Shown here: piece by piece, positions 18,520 to 28,006 of the stretch | How the letters are laid out: each line of letters opens with the position of its first letter | Position numbering within the stretch: the first letter of the stretch is position 1 | Assembly: GCF_022775115.1 (NCBI RefSeq) | Contig: NZ_JALFLA010000021.1 | Coordinates: forward strand, 1-64,000 | DNA: 64,000 nt | Source of the DNA: Agathobaculum sp. | GTDB lineage: Bacteria; Bacillota; Clostridia; Oscillospirales; Butyricicoccaceae | Direction: 5' to 3' | Program-made: the position numbers and the translations under genes | Notes under the pieces: generated by a model | Database searches by the model: none | What the model saw: the letters and a program-made list of their open reading frames with translations, nothing else | Told to the model about the DNA's origin: nothing

Positions 18520-19371
18520 TTGGTTTATCACACGGACAATATGCTGCTGACGCCCATCCATGAGGTGCTGCGCGGCGAGAAGAACGATGTGTTCGTCTGC
18601 CGGGATATGGCCTCGCCTGTTGAGGCGCGCTATGTGCTTTGGGTGGTGCACGACCGCGCCGCCATCAAAAAGCTGCTGCATATTTTCGAAAACGAGCCAC
18701 GCGAGCTTTTGGAGGGTGAAACGCCCTTTCTGCGGCAGTTTGCGGACGGGGAAAGCATGGTCTTTCTGTTTGCCTATCGCCCGCCGCGTGAGCTGCTGCG
18801 CTTTGCCTTCGGGCAGATGGACAGTGTGCAGGCGCGCGAGCGGGTCAGCATTGATCTGGTCATGGCTTGCCTTGCAAGCCCGATGCCGTTTCCTATCCTC
18901 TGCCAGATGCTCGAGCAGGGATGCGTCAATATTGCAGCGGACGGGTCGCTCTATTTTACATATGCGGTCGATCTGGCCGCGCTGAATGAGGCGGACGACG
19001 AGGCGGTCTGCACCGACCTGTGCGTTGGTCTGGTGCTGCGGCTGCTGGAGGAAAACAAAAGGCTGAAAAGTATGCGGCTGCTGCATATGAAGCTGGAAAA
19101 ATCGGCCTATCACGATCTGACCGAACTGTACCGGGATATCCGGCTGACCGTCGTGCCGGACAAGCGCGCCTCGCTGCTTACCCGTCTGCGGGGCGTCTGG
19201 CGGCGCAACAGGGATAAGTGGTTTCGCTGGCTGCTGGCGGTCTCGGTGCTGATCGTGGTATTCACGTTGTTTGTGCTGCTGTCGCAGCTGATTTTTGGCG
19301 AAGTGCCGCTTTTTCGCCTGTTTGAGCATTCGATGGATGTGGTCGGAACGGAAGTGCTGGCCAGAAAATGA
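18520..19371 (+). CDS. Uncharacterised protein, possible pseudokinase-like domain plus C-terminal TM helix
   Basis: Kinase-like pattern without HRD/DFG motifs; WLLAVSVLIVVFTLFVLLSQLIFG TM segment near the C-terminus; TTG start after GGGGG. Confidence 0.65.
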   Translation: MVYHTDNMLLTPIHEVLRGEKNDVFVCRDMASPVEARYVLWVVHDRAAIKKLLHIFENEPRELLEGETPFLRQFADGESMVFLFAYRPPRELLRFAFGQMDSVQARERVSIDLVMACLASPMPFPILCQMLEQGCVNIAADGSLYFTYAVDLAALNEADDEAVCTDLCVGLVLRLLEENKRLKSMRLLHMKLEKSAYHDLTELYRDIRLTVVPDKRASLLTRLRGVWRRNRDKWFRWLLAVSVLIVVFTLFVLLSQLIFGEVPLFRLFEHSMDVVGTEVLARK

Positions 19372-19410
19372 TAAAACGCCGCTTCCGGCGGTCTGGAGGG
19401 AGAACATGCG

Positions 19411-22050
19411 ATGAGGAAGAAGGGACTGGCGATTGCCGTGCTTGTGCTGTTGTGCGGCAGTCTGTGCGCTCTGCTGCTGCCGGTCGACCTGCTGCCGATT
19501 GCGAAAGCCTCGCCCGGCATGGCGCTCAGCACCGGCGGAACGGCTTATCTGGCATATAATGATGAAAAATACTCCACTATTATAGGTGTGGACGCGGACG
19601 GCCGGGTGCTGACCTGCTACCGGGAGAAAAATCGCGTGAACGGGGAGCGCACGGCGGTTGGCGCGCTGGCTGAGTGGGACGGCTGCGTGTATTTCATCCG
19701 CGCGCGCGGCAATGTGGGTCTGGCGGACTTCAGCGGCTGGGAGGTGGCCTCGCTCGACCCGGCAAGCGGGGAGGCGGCCTTGCTGCTGCGAGACAATACC
19801 GCCGGGCTGCGGGTGAGCAGCCTGTCAGTGAGTGACGGCATGGTCTACCTCGGCTGCATCAGACAGAGCCGTAAAGCCGGCGCGCCGGTCGATGTACTCG
19901 AGCTTTACCGCCTTAATCCGGCGGATGAGAACGCAGCGCTGCTTTTGGTGCTGTCAGCCGATGTACCGGCAGGCAAAATGGCGGTGAGCGCCGTGCACAG
20001 CGGCGGCGGCACGCTGTGCGCGCTGCTGTCGGACGGCAGTCTGGTGCGCAGCAGCGGGCAGGGAACGCAGCTGGTCGCGCTGCCGGAGGAGGCCATGCCG
20101 CTGGGTGAGCTATCTGCCGCAAGCGGCTATCTTTGGGTGCGCGGCGCGCAGCAAGGACAGTTTTTGACCGGTACCTCCGCGCGGCTTCACAGCAGGACGC
20201 TGTCGGAGAATGTGCTGTCGGGCGTGGCAACGCCAAGTCAATTGGTCATGCGCGTCATGGCTGGGGAAAACGGCGCGGTCGCGCTGACGCGGTCGGCGGG
20301 CGAGAGCGTGACGATGTGTACGCGGCTGCATGTGCCGCTCACCATGCGGCTACGGCTGCGCTGGCCGGTCATGGCGGCAACGTTTGCCGTGCTGCTTGCG
20401 CTGCTGCTCACGCGGGAACTGCTGCACCGTTTGCTGCGCAGCCATCGGCTGCATATCCGCATGACAACCGGCGCGGTTGGCCTGTGCGCTGTGTTTTGCG
20501 TGGCTGTGGGGCTGGTCGCGGCGGGCTTTATGGCGCGCGCGCAGAGCGGGCAAACGGCCTTTGAGGCCGCATGGTATGCGCAGAACGCCGCCATGCGGCT
20601 GCAAAACGGCGTGGTGGTCGACCAGTCAGGGCAGCTGACGGCGGGCGGGCAGGCACTCGGTGAGCTGCTGGCCATGCAGACGGATGACGCGGGCGCAGCG
20701 GTCAGCTATGCCGTCTACACGGATGGCGGCGATGGCCCGCGGCCGGTGTTTGTCTCGCGCGATCAAATAGCGGTCGAGCCGCAGGTGACCGCCTGTGTGA
20801 ACGAGGCGTGGAGCCGCGGCTATGCGTCGGCGGGGCGGATGTTGCTGGAGGGCAGGCGCACCAGCGTGTGCGCTGTGCCGGTGCGGCAGGTGGGCGAGGT
20901 AACGGCGGTCACCGTCTATCTGGTCACAAGCGGCGATGGCAGCGGCGCATTTGCCGACTTTTTGTGGCAGCTGGCAGGTGTCTGTACGCTGCTGCTGGCG
21001 CTGTGCGCTCTTTTGCTGGCGCTGCTGATGAAAAAGCAGCTCAGTCCGCTTGCGCCGCTGGCCGCACAGATGGACAGGCTGGCGCTGGGCGATACCAATC
21101 TGGAGACCATCTCCTGCACGGACGATGAGCTGGGCAGGCTCTGGCGCTCGCTCAAGGAGCTGTCGGTCGGCGTGGCCATACGGGACTATGAAACCGGCAT
21201 GACGCTGGAGGCTTGCAGGCGGTTTGTGCCGCATGGCCTTGAGCGCCTGCTCGACCGCGGTTCGATCACCGAGGTTGCCTTTGGCGATCTGACCGTGACC
21301 GATGGCGCAATCGGTCTGATTACAGTTGCAAACGGTGCGCGGATGCGCGCGGCGCTGGACGACCGGGGCTTTATGGATTACGTCAACCGGTGTTTTCTGA
21401 CCATCAGCCGAAGCATCCGCCCGCAGGGCGGCGTGCTGCTGACCAGTGGCTTTGACCTTGGCGCGATCCGTGTCCTGTTCACGGAGCAGGCGGACAAGGG
21501 CGTGCGCGCCCTTCTGTCGCTGCTGGGAGAGGTATATAACGGCGGAGCAAAAGCGCCGGACTGCTTTGCGCTGCTGCACAAAACAAGGTTCCTCTATGGC
21601 GTGGCGGGTGCGGAGGACGAGGCCTTCCCGTATCTGGCCTCTTCGGAGATCAGCTTTTTCAGCGGCAAGCTGCCGCTGCTGGCTGAGATCGGCTGCCGCC
21701 TTGTGATGACAGATGCCTATATGGAAACGCTGCGCGAGCAGTACAGCACGCGCTACATCGGCTTTCTTTCCGCCGACGAGGGGCGCGTACTGTGCAAGCT
21801 GTATGAGGTGCTGGACGGCTATGGAGAGATGGAGCGGGCAAAGCGTGTGCAATACGACGCCCGCTTGCAGGAGGCCATCCGGTGCTTTTATCAAAATGAC
21901 TTTTATCTGGCAAGAAATCTGCTCCTTGCAATTTTGCGTCTCTGTCCGGATGACGGCGTGGCGCGTTGGTACTTATTTGCGTGTGAGCACTATTTTAACG
22001 CAGGCGCGGGCGAGCAGGTCAGGTATGATCTGTTTGGCGTAAAGCATTGA
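19411..22050 (+). CDS. Large membrane protein: signal/TM, extracytoplasmic domain, HAMP-like, degenerate nucleotide-cyclase-like domain
   Basis: TM segments (TFAVLLALLLTRELL, AVGLCAVFCVAVGLVAAGF, ACTLLLALCALLLALLM); SPLAPLAAQMDRLALGDTNLETISCTDDELGRLWRSL HAMP; C-terminus ends in an AC-like 'RYIGFLSADEGRVLCKLYEVLD'. Confidence 0.7.
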   Translation: MRKKGLAIAVLVLLCGSLCALLLPVDLLPIAKASPGMALSTGGTAYLAYNDEKYSTIIGVDADGRVLTCYREKNRVNGERTAVGALAEWDGCVYFIRARGNVGLADFSGWEVASLDPASGEAALLLRDNTAGLRVSSLSVSDGMVYLGCIRQSRKAGAPVDVLELYRLNPADENAALLLVLSADVPAGKMAVSAVHSGGGTLCALLSDGSLVRSSGQGTQLVALPEEAMPLGELSAASGYLWVRGAQQGQFLTGTSARLHSRTLSENVLSGVATPSQLVMRVMAGENGAVALTRSAGESVTMCTRLHVPLTMRLRLRWPVMAATFAVLLALLLTRELLHRLLRSHRLHIRMTTGAVGLCAVFCVAVGLVAAGFMARAQSGQTAFEAAWYAQNAAMRLQNGVVVDQSGQLTAGGQALGELLAMQTDDAGAAVSYAVYTDGGDGPRPVFVSRDQIAVEPQVTACVNEAWSRGYASAGRMLLEGRRTSVCAVPVRQVGEVTAVTVYLVTSGDGSGAFADFLWQLAGVCTLLLALCALLLALLMKKQLSPLAPLAAQMDRLALGDTNLETISCTDDELGRLWRSLKELSVGVAIRDYETGMTLEACRRFVPHGLERLLDRGSITEVAFGDLTVTDGAIGLITVANGARMRAALDDRGFMDYVNRCFLTISRSIRPQGGVLLTSGFDLGAIRVLFTEQADKGVRALLSLLGEVYNGGAKAPDCFALLHKTRFLYGVAGAEDEAFPYLASSEISFFSGKLPLLAEIGCRLVMTDAYMETLREQYSTRYIGFLSADEGRVLCKLYEVLDGYGEMERAKRVQYDARLQEAIRCFYQNDFYLARNLLLAILRLCPDDGVARWYLFACEHYFNAGAGEQVRYDLFGVKH

Positions 22051-22090
22051 CGCATCAGCGCAGGACGGCAGGAAGGGAGGGGACAGCGCC

Positions 22091-23314
22091 TTGAAACGAA
22101 TATTCGACACGCTGTTTTCCGCCTTTCGGGCAAAGGCGACCGCTTTTTGGAACAGAGTACGACTGCTGTTCACGCTGTCCTTTTGGCAGACCAAGGTCGT
22201 TGCCAAGGCGCGGCAGTTCTTCAGCAGGCTGTTTGATGTTCGGCCAAGGGACAAGAACGATTATTATCCGGTCTTTCGCTGGCTGGTCAGTAAACGGTTG
22301 GCCTATGCCCTTGTGATCTCGCTGTGTGTCTGCTGCCTGCTGCTCCTGTGGCGGGTCGCCGCCGATTTGATCCCGCGCCGGGACGCAGGCGCTGTCCCCA
22401 CCTACCGGTATGACTCGCTGCTGCTCAAGTTTTACAACGGGCAGGCGCGCGTGACCGCGCGGGACGGGCATGTCGCTTATGTCGGCGCGGTCGAGCGCGG
22501 CGCGGCAGAAGGGCAGGGCAGCCTGTATAACAGCAGCGATGCGCTGGTTTACGAGGGCATGTTTTCCAACAGCAAATATAACGGCACAGGCACGCTGTAT
22601 TACCCGGGAGGGGGCGTGCGGTATACCGGTAATTTTGTAGACAACCTGTACGACGGCATGGGCAAGGATTACCGTGCAAATGGCACACTGGAATACGAGG
22701 GGGCGTATTCGCGCGGCAAGCGCATGGGCGCGGGCAAGCTGTATGGTGCAAGCGGAAACCTCATCTACAACGGCAGCTTTCGCGGCGGTGCGATCGTATT
22801 TGACGAGCTTTTGGGCAAGACGATGGCCGAGGCCGCGCAGATGTACATCGGTGCGCAGCTGCTGTACACGACAGAAAGCGAATCCTGCATCGATATGCGC
22901 GAAATCGGCGTGGTTTGTGGACTGAAGGACGGCTCAAATTCGCTCGAACCGGAATGGAAGATTGACACGGTGTTCATCCCGCGCGGTGAGCTGCTACTGG
23001 ATGGTCAGCTGTGCAGGACGGTCAGTGAGGCCGCCGCGCAGCTCGGCTTGAGCGAGTACGAGGGTGAGACACCCGTGCTGCTGCCCGAGGCCGTTGTCAT
23101 CAACCTGCTGGAGGGTGACGGTGCACTGCGCTTTGGCCGGGTGGAAATGGAAAGCGAAGCCGCCTTTGAGGAGGCGATCACCGTCCACTCATATGACAGG
23201 GCGTATCTGGCTTATATTTATTCCTTTTCGCGGGACGGCCTGCTGTATACGTTTTATGTCGACCGGCAAAATGGGGAGCAGTTTGATTTTTATTCGATCG
23301 CCAAGGCGGAATAG
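22091..23314 (+). CDS. Single-TM protein with MORN repeats
   Basis: YEGMFSNSKYNGTGTLYYPGGG / YTGNFVDNLYDGMGKDYRANGTLE / YEGAYSRGKRMGAGKLYGASG / YNGSFRGG repeats; TM LAYALVISLCVCCLLLLWRVA. Confidence 0.85.
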   Translation: MKRIFDTLFSAFRAKATAFWNRVRLLFTLSFWQTKVVAKARQFFSRLFDVRPRDKNDYYPVFRWLVSKRLAYALVISLCVCCLLLLWRVAADLIPRRDAGAVPTYRYDSLLLKFYNGQARVTARDGHVAYVGAVERGAAEGQGSLYNSSDALVYEGMFSNSKYNGTGTLYYPGGGVRYTGNFVDNLYDGMGKDYRANGTLEYEGAYSRGKRMGAGKLYGASGNLIYNGSFRGGAIVFDELLGKTMAEAAQMYIGAQLLYTTESESCIDMREIGVVCGLKDGSNSLEPEWKIDTVFIPRGELLLDGQLCRTVSEAAAQLGLSEYEGETPVLLPEAVVINLLEGDGALRFGRVEMESEAAFEEAITVHSYDRAYLAYIYSFSRDGLLYTFYVDRQNGEQFDFYSIAKAE

Positions 23315-23334
23315 GCAAAGAAAGGAGGCGTCCT

Positions 23335-25377
23335 ATGGCGGGAGTTCATATTTTGCACAGGCTTGCCGCACTGGGCGCGGCGGGTGCGCTGCTGGCGGCG
23401 GTCATATGTCCTTCGTATGCGGCGGCGGCAAATAAAACGCTGTCCCTGCCGCAGGCGCAGCAGCTTGCCGTGTCGAGCAGCAGGGACATCGCAAAGCAAA
23501 GCAACGCGCTCACGCTGCAAAAGATGAAATATGTGGAAGCGGTCGCTGCAATCAAGGCCAAGGTGAAAAATCTGCGCTCCTTCCGCTGGACGCCGCTGCT
23601 CTCCTTCAAATTTCCCGAGGCGCTGAATCTGACCGAGGAGTATGATCTGAATATCAAGCCGCTGACCTTGCAGGCGGATATCACGACTATGCAGCATAAG
23701 CTGAGCGACCTGCGGTACGCGGCGCTGCTGGAAGCGAATAACGCCTATCTGAAGGCATATGTCTTGCAGGAAAAGACCGGCTTTACAGCACAGCTGCTGG
23801 ATACCGCACGGGAGGAGTTGGCGCGTAACCGGCTGCGCCTGCGTACCGGCGAGGCGACACAGGCCGATATCGACAAGATGGAAAAGACGGTCAGCACGCT
23901 CGAAAACGAGCTTGCCACGCAGCTGCGCCATTTCGAGACTGCCAAAAGCGACTTGTCCGATGTAATCGGCATGGATGTGACGACCGGCCACACCCTGCAA
24001 AACAACATGTTCACCGCAGCCATCCCGCGGGAGCAGCTTGAGAGCATCACCGCCTACACGCTGGACAATGACCACGAATACTATGCGGCCAAAATGACGG
24101 CCTCAACGGCGCGGCTCAACCTGAACGCCTATGAAAGCCTGATGAAAAGCCAATATGGCGGCAAGATGAACCGTATCATGCCCTTTGTCAATGCCGCAAA
24201 GCAGGGACAAGATATCGACTACGCGGCCTTTCAGATTGCGTATCGGGAGATGTTGACCGAGCTGGATCGTCCTTGGGCGGGGGAGTTCCGCATCCTGTTT
24301 CTGCGCTTTACCAAGGAGTGGCTCAAGGGTGAGATATCGGGCACGCGCTACATAGAGGATGAGATGTATGCGCTGTACACGGCCTGTATGGAGTATGGAA
24401 ACGCAAAGACCGACCAGCAATCGGCCGAGAGGGCGCTGCGCAAGGAGGTCGCCGTACAGTATGAAAATATCGTGTCGGCCGAAAACGCTTACCGCGCGGT
24501 GCGGCAAAATGTTGCGGAGCTGGAGGCGGATTATAGCCGCCTGCTTGCGCGCAACCGTATGGGCAGAACGACCTACGAGGAGCTCAGCGATAAGCAGGCT
24601 GAGTACAGGCAGGCGCAGATGGAGGCGATGGAGCAGTTGGCGGCCTATAATGAGCTGCTCTATGCTTTCGACCGGCTGACCTGCGGCGCTGTGACCAAAT
24701 ATTTCAAAGGGGAGAGCCTGTCGGCGGACGCGGGCGCGGCGGCGGACAGCTTTGCTGAGATCGACACGCCGGACGGCGCATATTATCATCTGTATACCTC
24801 GGTGGAGGATATGGTGTTCACGTTCGGCATCGAGATACCTGAAGGCTATGAGCCGATGGTGACCGACTTCGAACTATGGTATGAGGGACAGCAGATCGGT
24901 GAGAAGACGCCGGCCGGGCAGGAGATACGTCATCTGGCGCTCGATTACGGAGAGACCTCAGTTTTAACTGTCCGCTTGTTTGATGGGGAGCGCTTTGTCG
25001 GTGAATGCGAGATCGACGCGCGCGTGCCGCGGGACACGCTGGACGTTTTCTCGGCGCGTGAGCCGGATGAGCAGGCGGTCAAGATCGGGACATACAGCCT
25101 GTCATCACGGCCGGTCGGCGCGCTGCATATGACCGAGCTTACCCTGTCGATCAACGCGGTCGAAGGGGCGCGGTATTTCCGCCTTGTGTACCGCGGCGGC
25201 GAGCCGGTAGGCTCGGCTGAGCCGGTTGCGATAGACGATGCGTTTCGCTATTTGACCATGCTGGCAAACAGCATCGAGGAGGTCTCGGTCATCCTGTATG
25301 ACCAAAACCAACAGGAGCTGTACACCGCATACCTGCGTGAGGACGGGCAGACAGTCTGGCGCGGTGCGGCAGAATGA
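23335..25377 (+). CDS. Secreted TolC-like (outer-membrane-factor-like) coiled-coil protein
   Basis: Signal peptide; long coiled coil with ANNAYLKAYVLQEKTGFTAQLLDTAREELARNRLRLRTGEATQADIDKMEKTVSTLENEL and RNRMGRTTYEELSDKQAEYRQAQMEAMEQLAAYNELLY, the TolC/OEP helical pattern. Confidence 0.7.
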   Translation: MAGVHILHRLAALGAAGALLAAVICPSYAAAANKTLSLPQAQQLAVSSSRDIAKQSNALTLQKMKYVEAVAAIKAKVKNLRSFRWTPLLSFKFPEALNLTEEYDLNIKPLTLQADITTMQHKLSDLRYAALLEANNAYLKAYVLQEKTGFTAQLLDTAREELARNRLRLRTGEATQADIDKMEKTVSTLENELATQLRHFETAKSDLSDVIGMDVTTGHTLQNNMFTAAIPREQLESITAYTLDNDHEYYAAKMTASTARLNLNAYESLMKSQYGGKMNRIMPFVNAAKQGQDIDYAAFQIAYREMLTELDRPWAGEFRILFLRFTKEWLKGEISGTRYIEDEMYALYTACMEYGNAKTDQQSAERALRKEVAVQYENIVSAENAYRAVRQNVAELEADYSRLLARNRMGRTTYEELSDKQAEYRQAQMEAMEQLAAYNELLYAFDRLTCGAVTKYFKGESLSADAGAAADSFAEIDTPDGAYYHLYTSVEDMVFTFGIEIPEGYEPMVTDFELWYEGQQIGEKTPAGQEIRHLALDYGETSVLTVRLFDGERFVGECEIDARVPRDTLDVFSAREPDEQAVKIGTYSLSSRPVGALHMTELTLSINAVEGARYFRLVYRGGEPVGSAEPVAIDDAFRYLTMLANSIEEVSVILYDQNQQELYTAYLREDGQTVWRGAAE

Positions 25378-25395
25378 CCAAGGAAGGAGGCTGCC

Positions 25396-27987
25396 ATGAA
25401 CAAACGAAAAAGGCTCGTCTGGTTTATCGTGCTGGCGGCTGTGCTGGCGGCCAGCGTGGCGGGCGTGATGTCAAGCGCCGTGTGGAATGAGGAACAGGCG
25501 GTGCAGTTTACCGCAGCAAAATACAGCGGTGTAGAAGATTCGACGCTGCTGGTCGGCACACATCTGATCCATCTGAGTGCACTGAACGACGCGATTTACG
25601 CGACCGCGCGCAAGTCGGCGGAGGAGTCCGGTCAGCAAAACGTCTATTACAAGTCGGAGATGGCTGATGGCGCCTGGTTTGATATCACAACGGCCGCAAG
25701 CCTTGCTGATATCACAACAGGTGGCACGCCGGTACCGCCCGACGCGCTGACCGGACTGTACCTGACGCACCATACCAAATCGGACGGTAAGACCTACGCA
25801 CTCCGCACCGGGCAGCAGGTCAGCCTGCAGGATATCAACGACCCCTACAATTTGGAAGGGCTGGATGAGCTGTTTCCGCTGAGGAACCAGTATGAGCTGC
25901 TGCGTGAGCAGCAGCGGGACAGCGCTGCTGGCAGGAAAAAAATAGATCGCATCGAGCAAATCTACGCGCTCGAGCTGCATAACGATACGACCGGGCAGGC
26001 CGACCAATGGCTGGCTGCATTGCAGCGGTATTATAATGTGCTGGCTGACAATGACGGCGGCGCGGAGGAGATGGATGCGGTGCAGAGAGTGATGGATGCG
26101 GCGGATGCCGAGCGCCGCGTGGCTGTGTACACCATCGTCGAAGCCGAGCTGAAGGCCTATCTTGCCGAGCTGACCAGCATGGCGGACACCCAGAATGAGG
26201 ACGGCGAGACCGTCGCGGCGGAGGGTGGAGACAGCGCGCTGCAGGCGGCGGCAAACGAGAGCTATGCCAATATTACAAGCGCGTTGATCGAATATGAGGG
26301 CAAGCTGCTCGACCCGGGGATGACGATCGCAAGCGAGGAGACTTACAGCCTGTCCCAGCAGCTCATCGTGGAGGCCATGGCAGACAATCACAGCGCGTGT
26401 GATGTGGTCGTGGCCAAGCTGCTGGCGCTGGGCAACATCCAAAAGGGCGCGGTGGTCGACCGGGAGACCGAGCTGGGCGAGCTGAACGATGTGCTGCTGC
26501 CCAAATCGGCCGATGCGTATGTGGCCGTGCTGCAAAGCGGCGAAACGGCTGAGTACCGCACGGCCAAGGCCGGGCAGTCCGCGCAGGCGCTGCTGGCCAG
26601 CCTGCGTAAGCAGGGCGTCAGCAAGGCAAATACCGCCCGCGCAGAGCTGGAAGCGTATATCGAAGCAGCATGTCTGCGCCTGACCAATGCGGAGGGAATG
26701 CGCTTTCTCGATACACGGCTGGAGCAGGCGCTGACCTACCACGATAAGGTGGCCGATGACGATTTTTCGGAGGAAATGGACGGCACGGTGGACGCACATA
26801 TTGCGTTTTTGCAGCAAAAAAAGCGCGCGCTCGAGCAAAACGCGGGCGGTAACGAGCTTGACAAAAAGCTGGCCGAAAAAAGCAGCCTGCAAATGCAGCG
26901 GATGAGCGCCTTGGATAAAAACGATCTGACCGGTGCAAAGGCCTTGGAGGAGCAGATCGCAGCGCTGGATACGGCGATTGGTGCGCTGCAAGCCGAGCAG
27001 AGCAGCGCGCTGGCTGCGCTGCAAAAGCAACGCAGCGATTTGCAGAAGCAGATCAATGCAGCGGGCGACGACGCAGATACCGCCAAGCTGCAAAGCCAGC
27101 TTAACGCGCTGGATGCCGAGCTGGCCGGGGTGAGGGCAGTGATGACTGATGGCTCGGTCGGCAGCCTGATCGGCACGCTGCAAAAGGAGTGCGCAGATAT
27201 CATTGATACCGGGAACAACGATAAGGCTGCGCTTGGCACACTATCCGACAAGCTGCGCACGCTCGGCAGCCTGCTGGACGGCAACGCGGCTGCGGTTTTC
27301 CCGGTGCTCAAGGAGCTGCATGGCAAAATGGCGTTTGCGCGCGATGTCAATGGCGACAACAGCTATAACGACGCGCTCGAGCTGGTCGAGGGCTTTATTC
27401 TCGACGGCGCTTTGGCGTATGAGGATGCGCTGCGCGCCGACCGCCCGGTGGATGCGCTGAACGCCTTGCTGGACGGTGCCACACTGAGCGGCTTGGACGC
27501 GGAGCAGCAGGCAGTCGCGCGTGTGGCGGCGCTGTCGGCCTATGCTGTTCAGACGGGCTCAAAAAATGCACAGACCGAGGCAGCGGCAGCGGCAAACCGT
27601 GCGCTGGCCGTTGGCAACCCGTATGTGTTCGGCGCGCTCAGCGACGGTGTGGCCGATTTTATCCCAACACAGGTGCTCGGCATAGCCAGCGGCATGCGCC
27701 ATGTGTGGAACAACCGCTATCAGGCGGCAACACTCGCGCGGGGGCTGGACTATTACACCTTCTCGGCCTATTCGGATATCGTCGAACGGGATAAGACCGG
27801 GGACAAGGTCGAGTACTTGTCCAGACCGACCAAATATAAAAACGCCATCTATGTGCCGGAGGATTACGCGATGGAGCAGTTCGGTACACAATGCGAGCCG
27901 GTTTTTGGCACGGACTTGGCTGTGGCGCTTAACGAAACAATGACGGCTGCGGCCGGCCAATTGCTGGCCGCGCTGCTGGCCGGCTGA
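25396..27987 (+). CDS. Large membrane-anchored extracytoplasmic coiled-coil protein
   Basis: N-terminal TM (LVWFIVLAAVLAASVAGVM), extended coiled coil (LDKKLAEKSSLQMQRM...LQKQRSDLQKQINAAG), DVNGDNSYNDAL EF-hand/dockerin-like loop. Confidence 0.7.
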   Translation: MNKRKRLVWFIVLAAVLAASVAGVMSSAVWNEEQAVQFTAAKYSGVEDSTLLVGTHLIHLSALNDAIYATARKSAEESGQQNVYYKSEMADGAWFDITTAASLADITTGGTPVPPDALTGLYLTHHTKSDGKTYALRTGQQVSLQDINDPYNLEGLDELFPLRNQYELLREQQRDSAAGRKKIDRIEQIYALELHNDTTGQADQWLAALQRYYNVLADNDGGAEEMDAVQRVMDAADAERRVAVYTIVEAELKAYLAELTSMADTQNEDGETVAAEGGDSALQAAANESYANITSALIEYEGKLLDPGMTIASEETYSLSQQLIVEAMADNHSACDVVVAKLLALGNIQKGAVVDRETELGELNDVLLPKSADAYVAVLQSGETAEYRTAKAGQSAQALLASLRKQGVSKANTARAELEAYIEAACLRLTNAEGMRFLDTRLEQALTYHDKVADDDFSEEMDGTVDAHIAFLQQKKRALEQNAGGNELDKKLAEKSSLQMQRMSALDKNDLTGAKALEEQIAALDTAIGALQAEQSSALAALQKQRSDLQKQINAAGDDADTAKLQSQLNALDAELAGVRAVMTDGSVGSLIGTLQKECADIIDTGNNDKAALGTLSDKLRTLGSLLDGNAAAVFPVLKELHGKMAFARDVNGDNSYNDALELVEGFILDGALAYEDALRADRPVDALNALLDGATLSGLDAEQQAVARVAALSAYAVQTGSKNAQTEAAAAANRALAVGNPYVFGALSDGVADFIPTQVLGIASGMRHVWNNRYQAATLARGLDYYTFSAYSDIVERDKTGDKVEYLSRPTKYKNAIYVPEDYAMEQFGTQCEPVFGTDLAVALNETMTAAAGQLLAALLAG

Positions 27988-28006
27988 CAGGAGGGAGAGA
28001 TGCAGC

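Noticed and set aside
17632-19407. 591-aa minus-strand ORF in the CIS region
   Set aside because: Overlaps two supported + strand genes with good SD sites; no domain recognised
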